DNA of 64,000 bases from Beaufortia kweichowensis (taxonomy: Eukaryota > Chordata > Actinopteri > Cypriniformes > Gastromyzontidae): the NCBI GenBank assembly GCA_019155185.1, contig CM032813.1, positions 10,690,645-10,754,644 of the forward strand. The letters are read 5' to 3'. Below, in pieces: positions 1-11,451 of this stretch. The notes below the pieces were generated by a model. That model was not told where the DNA came from. It worked only from the letters and a program-made list of their open reading frames with translations, and searched no databases. Numbering within the stretch: position 1 is the first letter of the stretch; every line of letters begins with the position of its first letter. The translations under genes and the position numbers were made by a program.

Positions 1-1031
1 ACATCATTGTGTTATTTAAAAGGTTTTTTAAATTATTCTCCAGTTTGTTAAAAAGAACCAGATCGCGTTTACAGAAATGCACTTTAAAGGGAAAGACATT
101 GCTCGAAGAAAAATACAAGACTTAAACATTGTTAAGACTAGTGTGATACTATTATAGGTGTTATTTTCAAGTTATATCCAACTTCGTAAGTAAACCTTGT
201 TATTTTGGTATCTTAACCAAGAATGAATCCACCTCCAGCAATTTTCCCATCACAAATGCATTGATTTAAAATGAAATGTCTGTCTGATGATATATTTACT
301 GTACAAACAAGCGAGTGTTTGTGTATTGTGTGTTTGAATTCAATGATCCATCAAAAAAGTGACATTTCTACTAGCGTGAGCCCAGATGGAAGGTTTTGGT
401 TCACAGAATTCTGACCTTGTTTATCTGCTTGTAGTTAAAAACAACCCAACTTTCATCTTTTAAAATTAATTTGTTTATTTTTTCGGATCATATCTCTCAG
501 CTGGGTTGTAAGCACTTTTGCTGTCGGTTCTTGAAGTAGTTAGCATGTTTAGATTAAATTACTTTTTAATTGCCAGTGAGTTGAAGGATATTTGAAAGTC
601 AATTGAAGCTTTTATGGAGGAGAAATAAAGGGGAGGAGAACGGCATTGCGCTTTTTATCCTGCCTGTTTAGATTTTACAAAAGGACATTGAGTTTGGGAG
701 TCAGCCAGTGTGTTCTACACTGACTATAAAATGTATGTGTGTGTGTGTGTGTTTGCCTGCCTGCCTTCCTCTCTGGCCATGTTTGTCTTTGTTTACTGCT
801 CTGTTGGACCTTGGAGAGAACAGAAAAACTACAATTCTCCCGTGATTCTAGTGTTGGCCTGGTTTTCAGAGGCGAGGCTCTGTTTCATAATTGAAAGGTC
901 TCTTCTGTCTGTTCTGTCCAGATGTCCAGTGCGCCTATGGACTTACCCACAATGCAACAGCAATGAACCTGCAGAGCATTTCACCCCAATTAGATCATTT
1001 CAGACCTTAAACATCTCGTTTTTTTAATTTG
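1..1031. other. Unique noncoding DNA, no gene seen
   Basis: No repeat family or convincing exon was recognised. A short TG run lies near 730-752. An open frame of about 105 codons crosses it, but the frame consists of the low-complexity TG tract and unremarkable sequence, so it is not called as a gene. Confidence 0.5.
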
Positions 1032-1049
1032 TACAGATTATTCTGTAAA
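1032..1049. repeat. Left target-site duplication
   Basis: The 18 bp sequence TACAGATTATTCTGTAAA is repeated exactly at 1557-1574 on the other side of the inverted-repeat element. Confidence 0.7.
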
Positions 1050-1556
1050 AAAAGCAAACCAAAGCACGCACATCAATCTTAAATAGGGTGCTCGACTAAA
1101 AGACAAAATAGAACAATTGAAATGTAAAGTCGGCAACACCAAAGCTCCAAAAATATCAAAAATTATTATAAAAGAAAAACTATCGCATAGCATGTGTAAC
1201 GTTTCGAGCTCGCAGGCTCTTCGTCAGACCAGTTAAACAAAAATAATATTTTTGTATTTGTATTTTGTATAGCTTCATTATTATTTTTTTGTTAATTTTT
1301 TCGGTTTTTCTTTTGGGTGTTTATTATTTTGTTTATTTGTTGATGTATTTTTATTTTCAGTATAATTGTGGGTTAGGTCATGTGACCTTGGATCACCTGG
1401 AGGTATAAAGAGTGACACATCATTGTTGTTTAACTGGTCTGACGAAGAGCCTGCGAGCTCGAAACGTTACACGTGCTATGCGATAGTTTTTCTTTTATAA
1501 TAAATGTTTGATATTTTTGGAGCTTTGGTGTTGCCGACTTTACATTTCAATTGTTC

Positions 1557-1574
1557 TACAGATTATTCTGTAAA
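1557..1574. repeat. Right target-site duplication
   Basis: This is the exact partner of 1032-1049. Its first two bases overlap the end of the inverted arm, so the precise junction is ambiguous by about 2 bp. Confidence 0.7.
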
Positions 1575-2924
1575 CTCATAAAATGCACATAGCTATTATT
1601 ATTTAAAAAAACTACATCCAGTACAGCTTCAGTATAGATCTCATATGCCAATTAGGGCATAATTGGTGATACATTAATTAAGGATACCATAACTTGTAAA
1701 AAAATAAAGTTGCACATTCTCAATCTCTACTGATGATGATCGAGAAAACAGATTTTGTGCAAAGACTCGTTCAGGTCTTTCCACCCAACATTTAACATTA
1801 TTGTTGAATGTTAAATTTGAAAGCAACTAAAATTAACATCAGAAGGTCATCCTTACCAGTTTTTTTGTGGGGTTTTAATAAATTAATGTAAACTTTAAAG
1901 GCTTTTTAAGTATTTTTGGATAAACAAAACTGCCAAATGCATGAATATGCATTTTTTTTCTATTTGTCCCATTCAGAGTCTCTGAGAAATCAGACTGATT
2001 CTGTTTCAACCCAACAGTCTTCGGTCGGGTTCAGATCTGGAATTTGTGCAGGCCAACAGACTAGTAACATTTTTATGAACCACAGTTGTCATGTATGCCT
2101 TAACTTTTAAAGTTTTATTTTGACACTGGATTCATGGGGATCTAGCCAAATGTGTTAATTAAAAGAGGGCTTTCATAGATGTTGGCCATGTCTTGTAATT
2201 TAGAAAAATGCATGCAGAAAATTATTTTTTTTTGTGGAATTTGCTATGGAATGCTTTATACTAGATTAAAGAAAGTATCATGCAATTTTTGTTCGATGCA
2301 TACTACACACAAAAGTTGCAAGGTTTGCGGTCAGTCGGTGGGCGTGCCATCTAAAGCAGAGACTAGATGCCATTTACATTCATTCAAAATTTGCAACGTC
2401 ACATTACTTGCTGATGAAATTATAGATCTCTCCACCTTTCACTATAAACCCACATATTACACATAACTAGAAACATAAACACAATATTAGAGATTTCTGC
2501 TCGTAACCCTTTTCCCTTCAGGTGCATTTAAGATGCTTACTTGCAAATATCTGACCTCGTCCGACAGTGAAAGATTACTGATAGCGCCGGCACCAGCACG
2601 CCATTAGCATGTAATTACACATAATTACTCCACATGGCAGAGGAGAAATGAACTGAACTGGGCGTTTAAGCAGAAATGAACTTGTTTAATGGAACACAGT
2701 CCTGTCAGTTAGTGTGTGGTTTCAGAAGAGGTGATAAAGGATGTGTGTGGTTTTGTCTGTGGGTTAGGAGATGTTTGTCGTCGTGGTAGATGTGGTTAGT
2801 TAGAGGAGCATGTGTGCTAGTTGCAAGCGGTTGTTATATGGTTGGCTGTGTGTATGAAATATTATATTTCAGACAATTTAACCGTTTGAGACATATGCTT
2901 GGGATATTTTTGATGGGCAAAACT
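1575..2924. other. Unique noncoding DNA; candidate conserved block near 2505-2665
   Basis: No gene was recognised. Around 2505-2665 the sequence is GC-richer, free of repeats and carries paired homeodomain-type sites (ATGTAATTACACATAATTAC near 2609-2628). This is typical of, but not proof of, a developmental enhancer. Confidence 0.3.
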
Positions 2925-2934
2925 TGGGAAAGTT

Positions 2935-3020
2935 GGTCTTCGAGCCTGGTCAAGCTGGTGGGCCAGACCTGCTTAACCAGTTAAACCAGGCTGGGATACC
3001 AGCCCAAACTAGCCATACTG
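2935..3020. repeat. Fragment of the 'ACCAGCTGGTC'-type fish repeat
   Basis: The stretch is built from alternating CTGGTC, GGGCCAGA, AACCAG and CCAGGCTGGGA words, some of them inverted. It resembles a common cyprinid repeat made of AGCTGGT/ACCAGC palindromes. A second piece of similar type lies at 29998-30135. Confidence 0.45.
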
Positions 3021-3836
3021 TACAAATTTACTGTACAGGTACAGAAACGCACAGAAATGGTCATTTCTGCAGCTGTTTTTGTATATTTCTTGTTTGTTTA
3101 GCTGTTTTTGAGATTTTCATTTTCTATATGTGGGTTCTCTGTTTATATGTGGGGGCTGTATTGAGAAACTAAAATGTGAAACCATCCCTTTTTAAGAAAC
3201 CATGTAATTTTGATAAGCTGTTTTGATTCGACTACCCGTTTCTGGCAATAACATAATCATCAAAAGATTTACAATGGCTACAAACAGCAGGTTACTCATT
3301 TTCTCGTTTACACATCACAAATTTGCCTAAAACAATTACACTGTGGAAAATTACCAAAAATGTCTCTGTTCTTGTTTGGAAAGATGATTTATATCAACAT
3401 CTGTTCCGTACCTATTATATTCTAAATAAAATTACACTAATAGTGATCTGTGGTCACTATAAATATGTGTAGGGGTTATTTTGTAACCTCTTTTAATTTG
3501 TTAAGAATATTTCCCTCCTACAGTTTTTGTCTATAATTTAATATAATTTTTCCAAAGATTTTCAAGAAAAGTGCCACAATACTTTTGTTTTTGGTGTTTT
3601 AAACACAAATCAATGCATAACAGGATTTTGTGGATTTGCATTTTTCATTATTAATTCTTGCCGGGGTCACATATGCTCTGAACAACATCTTTTGGATAGT
3701 CTTCAAAAGAATATATTGTCGTAAAGTAGAGAGCTAAATCTTCAATCATATCTACTGGGTTTTGATTTGGTCAAAGGAACATATTACAAGAACTTGAAAG
3801 GAATAATAATAGGTTACTGTTGAATAATAACACTTC
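3021..3836. other. AT-rich unique DNA, no gene seen
   Basis: No repeat, exon or RNA was recognised. The words GGGTCACATATG near 3664-3675 match the end of the 'GACCCTGGACC' element seen at 24448-24636, but the rest does not, so no element is called here. Confidence 0.4.
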
Positions 3837-3837
3837 T

Positions 3838-3972
3838 GTATCCCCACGAGTAAAGCATTGTTCTGGAAACACCAAGGTCATGAGTCTGAATCTCAGGGAA
3901 TGGAAGGACTAACGGGATGTATAGCTTGAATGCACGTAAGCCGCCTGTCGGGTCTGTCAACGTACATGATTC
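3838..3972 (+). repeat. Degraded tRNA-derived SINE
   Basis: A B-box-like segment (CATGAGTCTGAATCTCAGGG, near 3879-3898) resembles CATGGGTTCGATTCCCAGGG. It is followed about 35 bp later by GCACGTAAGCCGC and a remnant of the conserved teleost SINE tail (GCGTCTGCCAAATGCATGA, with deletions). Head and tail are in the order expected for a + strand copy. Heavy divergence indicates an old insertion, and no target duplication was found. Confidence 0.5.
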
Positions 3973-5393
3973 TTTCATATGCGTAGGTCGCTTTCTGTGT
4001 ATTTGCCCGGTCAGTGTAACAGTAGTTGTCCAGTATATAAAGAAACAAATCAATAACCGTTCAACCTTTTCTGGGTTGAATGATAGCCTGTTACATTGTG
4101 ACTTATGTCAAAGAAGGAGCTGTTTGATGCTGATCTGAACTGAAGGGTTATTGTTTACTTTCAAGGATGTTTTGCCGCCTGTGTTGGAAAGGGTTTCGCC
4201 GCTCATGGCAGATCTTTCTCGGACATTCTGTTGCTCTGTGGAGGAGCTGGTAGGAGATTGGTCGGCTCTGAAGGACAGATAGTTGAGATGATGTCACAAG
4301 GAATAAATGAAGAAACAACACAAGAAAGAGGGACATGTGATGTCAGAGGTGGGCACTGAGGTACAGTTTTTGTGACCTAGTATTACATCGGGGTAACGGG
4401 TTGCAATATTTCATCATCAGTGCCCTATATGCTTGTTAACTGTACTTATCTTATGGAATTGAACAAACCAAACGTTTTAAACGGTTAAATATAACTTGTT
4501 CTGCACTGATTTCTGCACCTCAAACCTTCAGTTGGACAGATTTTTTTCCTGTGCTTTTTTTATCTGAATTACGATTGATGACTCAGAGATGGTTTTAATA
4601 TAGCAGTTTTGATTCTGCTACTTGCAACATTTTCTCAATTGTACAACATTGTAAAAACAAAGTAGTTTTTATATTGCATTTAAAGGCGAAAATATAGAAA
4701 TAGAAAAATATGTGTACCAACCCATGTACCATAAAAATATTATACCGTATTACGAAATAGCTGGCAATTTCATTTCGAACCTTCAAAATGATCATCCGAG
4801 GACAAATCAGGTTGGTGGTAATTACTGAAAAGTGAGCTATCGATAAACACTGTATGTTTTCTCATTTGAAGTTATTAGCCTATTTACCTTTTGCCTTCTT
4901 ACAAGAACCACAAATAGCCATTTGTGACATTAAGGCAAGAATAACTGAGTTTCCTTCACACAGTGTGTATTAAATGGGAATCATGGGTAGCTGTGCTTTG
5001 ATTGCCCTGAGAGTCAAATAAGGTGCCGTGATTTGAGAATTATGACATTTTTAGCGCTAATCACATGCCTTTGTAAGCAGCGTGTCACTTTTATTCTCTC
5101 GAAAGACCAGCGATTTGTTTTGAAAATGACTGGGGCGAACAGATAATCATCTGATGCCTTTTCACCATTTCATGGGTCATTTCGTATTCAAAAATGTATT
5201 TTGTCCACCTCCTCCAACAATATTCAGCTTTAATTCGACATGTGAAGACGTTTCTGGTAATGCGCTGTGCCGTTCATTTAGATTAAAGAATGCACATATG
5301 CAATTCGATTAGTTGGTGCATGTAGAAATCCAGCATGAAAACTGCCCCTGTGATATTTGTTGGCACATGATAAGACACCCAATGCGCTTCAAA
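3973..5393. other. Unique noncoding DNA, no gene seen
   Basis: Sequence of ordinary complexity with no recognised repeat or exon. The short open frames (60-80 codons) on both strands have no family resemblance and are taken as chance. Confidence 0.45.
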
Positions 5394-5405
5394 GTATTAT
5401 CCAAT
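5394..5405. repeat. SINE target-site duplication, left copy
   Basis: GTATTATCCAAT is identical to 5592-5603. Both copies lie immediately outside the SINE. Confidence 0.7.
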
Positions 5406-5591
5406 ATTTTTTTTGCCTTTTTATAATTTTTTTAGACAGGAAAGTGTAGTGAGACAGGAAGTGATTGGGATGAGAGAGAGGGTAGCGGGCTCGGAAAGGA
5501 CGCCAGAGGCGGGATTCGAACTCGTGTCGACGAAGCGCAGTTGTGCTGTATATATGTCTGGAGCGCTGTCCACTCAGCCACAGGCTCTGAC
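5406..5591 (-). repeat. tRNA-derived SINE with intact target duplication
   Basis: Read on the minus strand, the head has an A box (TGGCTGAGTGGACAGCGCTC, 5561-5580 reversed) and a B box (GAGTTCGAATCC, 5512-5523 reversed), together a complete RNA polymerase III internal promoter of tRNA type. A pyrimidine-rich body follows (TTCCTGTCTCACTACAC) and an A-rich 3' end near 5406-5435. The 12 bp GTATTATCCAAT is present at both ends (5394-5405 and 5592-5603), marking LINE-mediated insertion. Related copies or remnants lie at 36785-36910 and 60780-60930. Confidence 0.8.
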
Positions 5592-5603
5592 GTATTATCC
5601 AAT
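5592..5603. repeat. SINE target-site duplication, right copy
   Basis: Exact match to 5394-5405, adjacent to the SINE head on the minus strand. Confidence 0.7.
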
Positions 5604-6260
5604 TTTTTATTTATTTACAATACTATGCGTTCTTTAAATAGTTATTATTTACAATTTGCAACACAGATTCTTAACATATGGAACTATGAACAAATCTGTA
5701 TTTCTACTGAAAGACAGGAGGGTGGGAAGAACATCTCTCATCAGTCACATGTGAACATCTGGAACCGTCTGTCTTTATTTCGAATGCCACGTTAGATGCT
5801 GAAACGTGCTCCGTATGTCAAAATATGTGAGGCCAATGTAAATAACAAGGTTCAAACATTATTTCTTTGACAAATATGATGATATTGCAAAGAAAAATAG
5901 AAAAATTGTGTGGCAAATTCAGGCCACAAATGGTGTTTTAGTGTAAAAACCTGTTCAATATTCGCAACACAGCCATGCACTATATGCGATTCTGTACAGT
6001 CAAGCATGCCAGGTCATACTGCATTCATCCTGCAAGATTGACAGTTGCATTCAGTGCAGGGTGTGTTTGTTGCGGTGTAAAAAACAACTTTTGCTCAACT
6101 CAACTCCTGAAGATCCAGGACTTATTTGAAACTTTGACAAGGACAGTGAACTTTGACAGTGTTTAAAATATCATACAGGAAATGTTCTCACTAGTAATAA
6201 TGTTATAGGTTAATTCCAATAATAGTAGGACTTATTTTGTGATAACAACCTGCTGGCTTG
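5604..6260. other. Unique noncoding DNA, no gene seen
   Basis: No repeat, exon or RNA was recognised. Confidence 0.4.
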
Positions 6261-6267
6261 TTCGTCA

Positions 6268-6548
6268 TCCTGCTTATTACACTGCTCGCCACATAAGTAT
6301 ATGATTGGAGGAAAATGATTGATTTGAAATATTTTATTAGCTCATTTGTAACCTTTCACATGGGAAAAAGACAAAAACAAGTTTAAAATAGACTAACACA
6401 CAATTTGGTTTAATCAGTTGTAATATAATGTCATATATGTTATTAATTAGGTATCAGTTTATCTTTTTTTATTTTTGACATACCTTAGAAAGTCACAACT
6501 GGCCAATCAGAATCCAGTATTCCCGAGTGCAGTGTAATAACAATGCAA
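6268..6548. repeat. Diverged palindromic DNA element
   Basis: TTATTACACTGC occurs near the left end (6274-6285). The inverse, GCAGTGTAATAA, lies near the right end (6529-6540), next to GGCCAATCAGAATCCAGTATT. This pairing matches a common fish nonautonomous element whose ends include 'CTGATTGGCCAGT...TTATTACAC'. The interior is AT-rich and noncoding. Confidence 0.4.
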
Positions 6549-7205
6549 AATGAACATTAATAAACAAATAATGGCATGAACAAACTGGTCAAAGAGCCGC
6601 ATGATAACTACGTCACTGTGACGACATATGCATCATCACTATGACACATCGCTTACAGCATTGTTTCTGCTTTTTATTCATACAGGGTGCGTTCTTGGAT
6701 TGATCCTGGCAATGTTATTACTTTAGGCGTCCATCTCTGGATCAATAATGAAATCAATCCAGGAATATGTTCGAGTTCACACGGAAGGCTTTTTGGCAAT
6801 TCTATGGCAATTTTCTAGGATTAACGTTCTGTTTGAATGGGGTTGTACTCCTTTATATCACTATCAGATATGAAATAACCGTAGACTCATTAACACTACA
6901 AAACAACACAAACCTAAATGCCACTGCCAAATCAATAACTTTAATTTTCTTAATTTTTTTGCAAAGTTTGTTTTTGGAGATTTCTCTTAACCCACTTGTG
7001 TCTGTTTCCCCAGGAGAAAAATGTGAGAAACTCTAGAAGAAAGTAGCTTAAGCAAAAGTCTCAGTTTGCTCTTAATTGCTGTCTTAAGAGAAGCAATTAC
7101 AATATTAAAGAGATCTCATTTCTGATTTTCATTTCCTGTGGGTTGATGCAGTTTACATTTGTCCACAAAACTCATTATAAACATTTAAGCTTACATTTAA
7201 GACGG
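6549..7205. other. Unique noncoding DNA, no gene seen
   Basis: An 89-codon open frame at 6767-7036 has no recognisable domain and an AT-rich, low-constraint appearance, so it is not called. Confidence 0.4.
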
Positions 7206-7209
7206 TGAC

Positions 7210-7262
7210 ATTGAGTAAAGAGTGTCCAAGTTTTTGACCGGTACTGTACATACAGTACATAC
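7210..7262 (-). repeat. Solo end of the 'GTACCAGTCAAAAGTTTGG' element
   Basis: GAGTGTCCAAGTTTTTGACC followed by GGTACTGTAC matches the right terminus of the fish element also present at 37852-38120. Only this terminus is preserved. Confidence 0.5.
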
Positions 7263-8900
7263 ATAGTCAGACAGTAATTAGTTCATCTTGATAAACAAAC
7301 AGAGCCGTAAAGACGAGTATGAAAGGGATGTATATATATGTGCAATGCAAATGAGTCTTTAGCTGAAGTTCTCTTCAGCTAGACGTGTCACCCTGAGCAG
7401 TTTGCTTGTGTTTTGGCAGGTTTGTGTCTGGCACTGGGCTGATCTCACCACGCCTACACACCACATGCTACTGCTGGCGTCAGAGACACGAACTGCCCAA
7501 ACCATCCCACTCCGGGCACCAATAACGGCAGATTTGCCTTTACCCCAGATAGATGGACCATAGATGGCTAGTTAGTCAGTTTTAATAATGATCTGATCTT
7601 ATGTTGCAGCAGGAAACGGTTTAAAACTATTCAAAGTGGATATTAAAGCAGATGGGAAAATGTGAGTTTTACTCGACTTTCAATGCACTACAACGAAACG
7701 TAATTTTTGTTGTTCGATTGGCTGATAAGTATTGCGCACATTTTGGCAAGGGCTGCAAATACACCGTCATGGATGGATACAGAGAGTTGTACAAAGTTAG
7801 ACACAAAGAACAGAATACAAGGACAGCGTGGTGGAGAGGGAGACAATGGGATGGGTGCGTGTAGTCCTGTGGCCTGTCTTTTAAAGAGGTTATGGCTGCG
7901 GTTAATCAGGAGAGGCTGGTGTAATGTGTGCCTGCTGTGAGGGCTGTCTGTGGGGGTCGATCTCCTCTGATTGCCCCTCTTTCATTAGCCTGTCAGAATA
8001 CACAGGAGGACCTCTGGCGCAGAGGTCAAACACTCACACACACATGCATGCACATGCACAATCATTCATCTCGACGCACACGCTGGGTCCGACAGCTCCT
8101 CCCGGCCCGTCAATAGCTCAGGTTATTTTTTTGTTAAAGCTCTTCACCTGGTTTTGAGTCTGTTTGTCCATCTCTGTTGTTCTCTTTGTATTTGATCGAG
8201 ACAAATCGATCACGCTTTACCTCACAGTTGTCTCTTATATAGGACTCGAATAACTGTTGTCCAGCACAAGACAATCAACTTTCATTACTGAGTGGCAGAA
8301 ACATCCATTAGAAGAAAGGTAGATGCAGGCGCAAAGGAAGACGAAGTGATGACAGAATGGCCATAGTTTGTTCTCTGATTGGATGATGTGTAATGCATAC
8401 TAAATTGTAAGCCAATCTGATTGGCTGAAAAAATGTTGTGAAATCGCATAAGGTTGTAAAAACTCTTCACTCATTTATATTGTGTGTTCTTTACAATAAT
8501 TTTTTCAACATTGGTATGTTATGTGACCACAATTTCATGGCAGTTTGTGTACAAAATTCTGTATTTTGTATGTTTTTGTATGATCCACATTGTAAGAATT
8601 CATAAAAGCGCTACATATTAGACAAGGTTTTTCTATAGATAATAAAACGTTTGCAAGGCTATTTACGAGGTGAATAAAAGGAAAGGATGTGACAAGTCTG
8701 TCTAGCTTTTTTTTTTGACGGGCGTTTTTTGACGTTGTTCTAACCAGGTGTGTTGTTTATTTATGCCAGGAGAATCTTGATTAATGAAAAACTTTAGCTG
8801 GCAACATTTTTACATGAGCAATTTGTCATGATGTGATGAAAATTTTATTTGCATTTTACCCAAGGACACAGGGTCTCAAGCTTTTATGGACATTTTTTTG
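7263..8900. other. Unique DNA with candidate conserved noncoding blocks
   Basis: Two repeat-free, GC-richer stretches stand out, at about 7360-7560 and 7850-8140; the latter contains GGTTAATCAGGAGAGG and TTTCATTAGCCTGTC. Several overlapping short open frames cross the second block on the + strand, but none shows splice-site-bounded coding character. A short CA-rich tract lies near 8030-8065. Confidence 0.3.
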
Positions 8901-9139
8901 GGTAAAATTCATGAACCCCTACACCTGCAGATTTATACTGTATACTTTAATGTATTATAAAAGTATATAAAATACTATAAAACTACAAAAATGCCTAAAA
9001 ATATGCCTAAAATGAGGTATTTACTTTACATTTTAGATATAGATGGTTCTATCGTACACCGAAGTTAACTTCCGGTTTGTTTATTGGTCTGGCTAGTGGA
9101 AGTCCCACCGGAAGTTCAGTTTTGGGCTAGTTAGTATCT

Positions 9140-9425
9140 TTTGTTGTTGCCTTTTAAACGGTCTATATATTTTTAAATCATTTAAAAAAAATTTTTTGTT
9201 AAAAATATAAACATTATATAAAACGTAAAATATTTATTTTTTTCTTTTATTTTATTATTTTATAAAAAATTTTTTGTTCGTTTATTGTTATGAAAATTTG
9301 TCAAACATTTATACTTGATTCTATTAATCAATATATAGTTTGTCACAATAAGATTAGAATTCAATTACGAAATATTAAAATAAATAGTAAAATAACCTGT
9401 GAAACGGTGACAGTTTCACGTGAGA
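9140..9425. repeat. AT-rich dispersed repeat, copy 1
   Basis: It shares an ordered set of words with 30572-31092, 38125-38365 and 63060-63398: TTTATTGTTATGAAAATTTG, ATCAATATATAGTTTGTC, GATTAGAATTCAATTACG, and a terminal CCTGTGAAACGGTGACAG. The order is conserved while the spacing varies. No coding capacity or clear terminal repeat is visible. Confidence 0.45.
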
Positions 9426-11406
9426 AATTTCCTCTGAATCTCAGACAACCCCAAGATTGAGATTGTCTGCTTCCTGACATAGTTATTTAAATCGTATTTT
9501 TAAAGGAACGACTCCTCAAACATATGCAGAAAGCCTTTTGTTTTGTTTTGCAGTTTGCCCTAGATAGATTTCACTAATTGACCTCTTGCGCCATTTATCA
9601 TGCAAGAATAATCAACTAGAAATTAAATCGGGAGTGAAACCGATAACTTTCCGTAAATGACACGGCACACCGCTTCTGTTTACTCAATTTAAAGATGTGA
9701 GAAAGTAATCTCACTTGGATTTCTCCCTAAAGCATGAGTTTCGTACACCGCTACCATTCCAGTCATTAAGATCATAAACTGATCCATGGATGGTCAGGTG
9801 GCATTATGATTAGTTACTATAATCAGTAAATTGGCACAGTGCTTCCTGTTTGGAGCTGTGTTTTGCTGGCAGGCTGGTAATGTGTGTGCTCAGTCGTCGT
9901 GTATCCAACTGGCTTCCAGAAACAGCTTGCTCAATAATTACCGGGTCATTATTGTTCACTTCATGGCTTTGTGTACTGTGCGCTTCATTGCAACCTCTGT
10001 TACGCCTGTCCACACTGATCTTCCCTGCGGTCCAGCTGACCTGGTGTTTAGTGAATAAGTGGCCCTGACAATATAACTGATTTTTTAATTGTATTATTCT
10101 GGCAAGCATTCAATGTTTCCTGTATTTCTCTAACCTTACACCTTGCTGTGTTTCTGGCCCAAAGCGCACATTTGAAACAAGTATGAAAGGTAACAAAAAA
10201 TAACCAAAGCGTGGCATTTTTTAATGTTGAAAATTCAAGTACTTTGAAAAAAAAAATCCCACTATTGTGTTTTGGGACATGCGTAATTCGGGACCTTGAG
10301 CTTACATCCCATTTTTTAAATAAAGAGATTTCTTTTTTGATGTTCTGTTTTGAGCATATTAGCTCTATTGTTGCTTTTATTTATGAGCCTCTTAAGTGAT
10401 TGATTTTTGAATGCTTTACAGAGGTAGTAAATCTATATGCCAGTGCGTTTTCAAAGTCAGTGTAGCTTGTAGACAACAGGGAAATTATCTTTTTCGCCTA
10501 GTGTATAATAAAGGACATAAAATATTGGCCACTTGAATGCAGTGGTGGCATTGATCATACAGTATGTTTTTTAAAACATCAATAGACTCGAACCTTACAA
10601 TACACTTGCATTACGGTTCTAGCTTCAGACCTGCTGCATTAACAGATCATGTCGCATTAACAGAACACAAAGAAACTCTATGATTGCTTTCACCTGAGGG
10701 AGGTTTAAGAAGTCAATTTATATAGATCTTAAGAGCAAAACCGTACATATCTTACATCTACTATTTCCACAGTCTGGGGTTCAACACAAGATGCATTAGA
10801 CGTGGCATTGAATCATGCACAATATTTGATCGGAAATTGCGGGCACGGATTTTACCTCGGGCATCGGTCTCTATGAGCCTAAATGATGCCTGAAGTAGCG
10901 TGTGATCAAAGCCAGTGCGGCTCGGCTGAATGGCAGGCTTTTGTGCCGAGGAAGGACGTCGAAGGAGTCCAATAGAGGGAACGGTGAATGACGCGGAATC
11001 CCTTGATCAGGCTCCATTTCAGCCTCATCACCACGAGTGCTCCGCTATTCTTCGCTCTGAACCTCGTCTCTCAGTAATAACACCAGATCTACTGCATTTC
11101 TATTCATGACTATACGTACAGTTGCCCGTCCTTTCGCAGTTGTTCCCAGGGCTACATCTGAATTTAGATGATTCCTCCAACTGCGGTGGAGTAGGGTCGT
11201 TTTTATTGATGGTTTTATTGATGCCAGAGCGTAGGTGGTGTTTGGACTCGCTATGAACTTTTATTTGTTCATATGAGAGATGCGTTTGCCATTGAGTGAA
11301 ATAGGGGTGTTGATGTTTCCAACCCTAGTAAAAATACAAGTGAGAATGAATAAACTATGCATCTGATTCAGAATTAGACCGAGCATCTATCAAAGCTTTA
11401 CTTCGG
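9426..11406. other. Unique DNA; candidate conserved noncoding block 10690-11330
   Basis: No exon or repeat was recognised. From about 10690 to 11330 the GC content rises and the sequence has no repeat words (for example GGCTCGGCTGAATGGCAGGC), the profile of a conserved noncoding element. The overlapping open frames near 9830-10110 on both strands are chance products of the same stretch. Confidence 0.3.
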
Positions 11407-11408
11407 CT

Positions 11409-11436
11409 GGAGCCGTGGCCTAGCGGTTAGTGCGTA
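11409..11436 (+). repeat. tRNA-like SINE head fragment
   Basis: GAGCCGTGGCCTAGCGGTTA carries a tRNA A-box (TGGCCTAGCGGTTAG). No B box follows. The fragment ends 15 bp before the inserted element at 11452, which may have disrupted it. Confidence 0.5.
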
Positions 11437-11451
11437 TTCAGGCATGTTTCT

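Larger units (their letters stand above)
1032..1574. mobile_element. Inverted-repeat retroelement insertion, Penelope-like candidate
   Basis: Two arms of about 131 bp (1109-1239 and 1427-1558) are inverted copies of each other and about 98% identical by eye; the differences I see are one substitution near the GTTACAC segment and a small change near TTTGATATT. An 18 bp direct repeat, TACAGATTATTCTGTAAA, flanks the insertion at 1032-1049 and 1557-1574 and looks like a target-site duplication. That length suits target-primed reverse transcription better than a cut-and-paste transposase. Each arm contains a hammerhead-ribozyme-like core (CTGACGA, short stem, GAAAC). Penelope-like elements are known for inverted terminal repeats, variable target duplications and hammerhead motifs, so a truncated copy of that class fits best. 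There is no open frame inside. A palindromic DNA MITE is the alternative. Confidence 0.6.

Noticed and set aside
3540..3680. Possible second copy of the 'GACCCTGGACC' element
   Set aside because: Only the terminal GGGTCACATATG matches; the remainder is not alignable by eye.
5512..5585. Possible tRNA gene on the minus strand
   Set aside because: The A and B boxes are good, but the acceptor stem and anticodon arm do not fold convincingly, and the unit continues into a SINE body with a target duplication.
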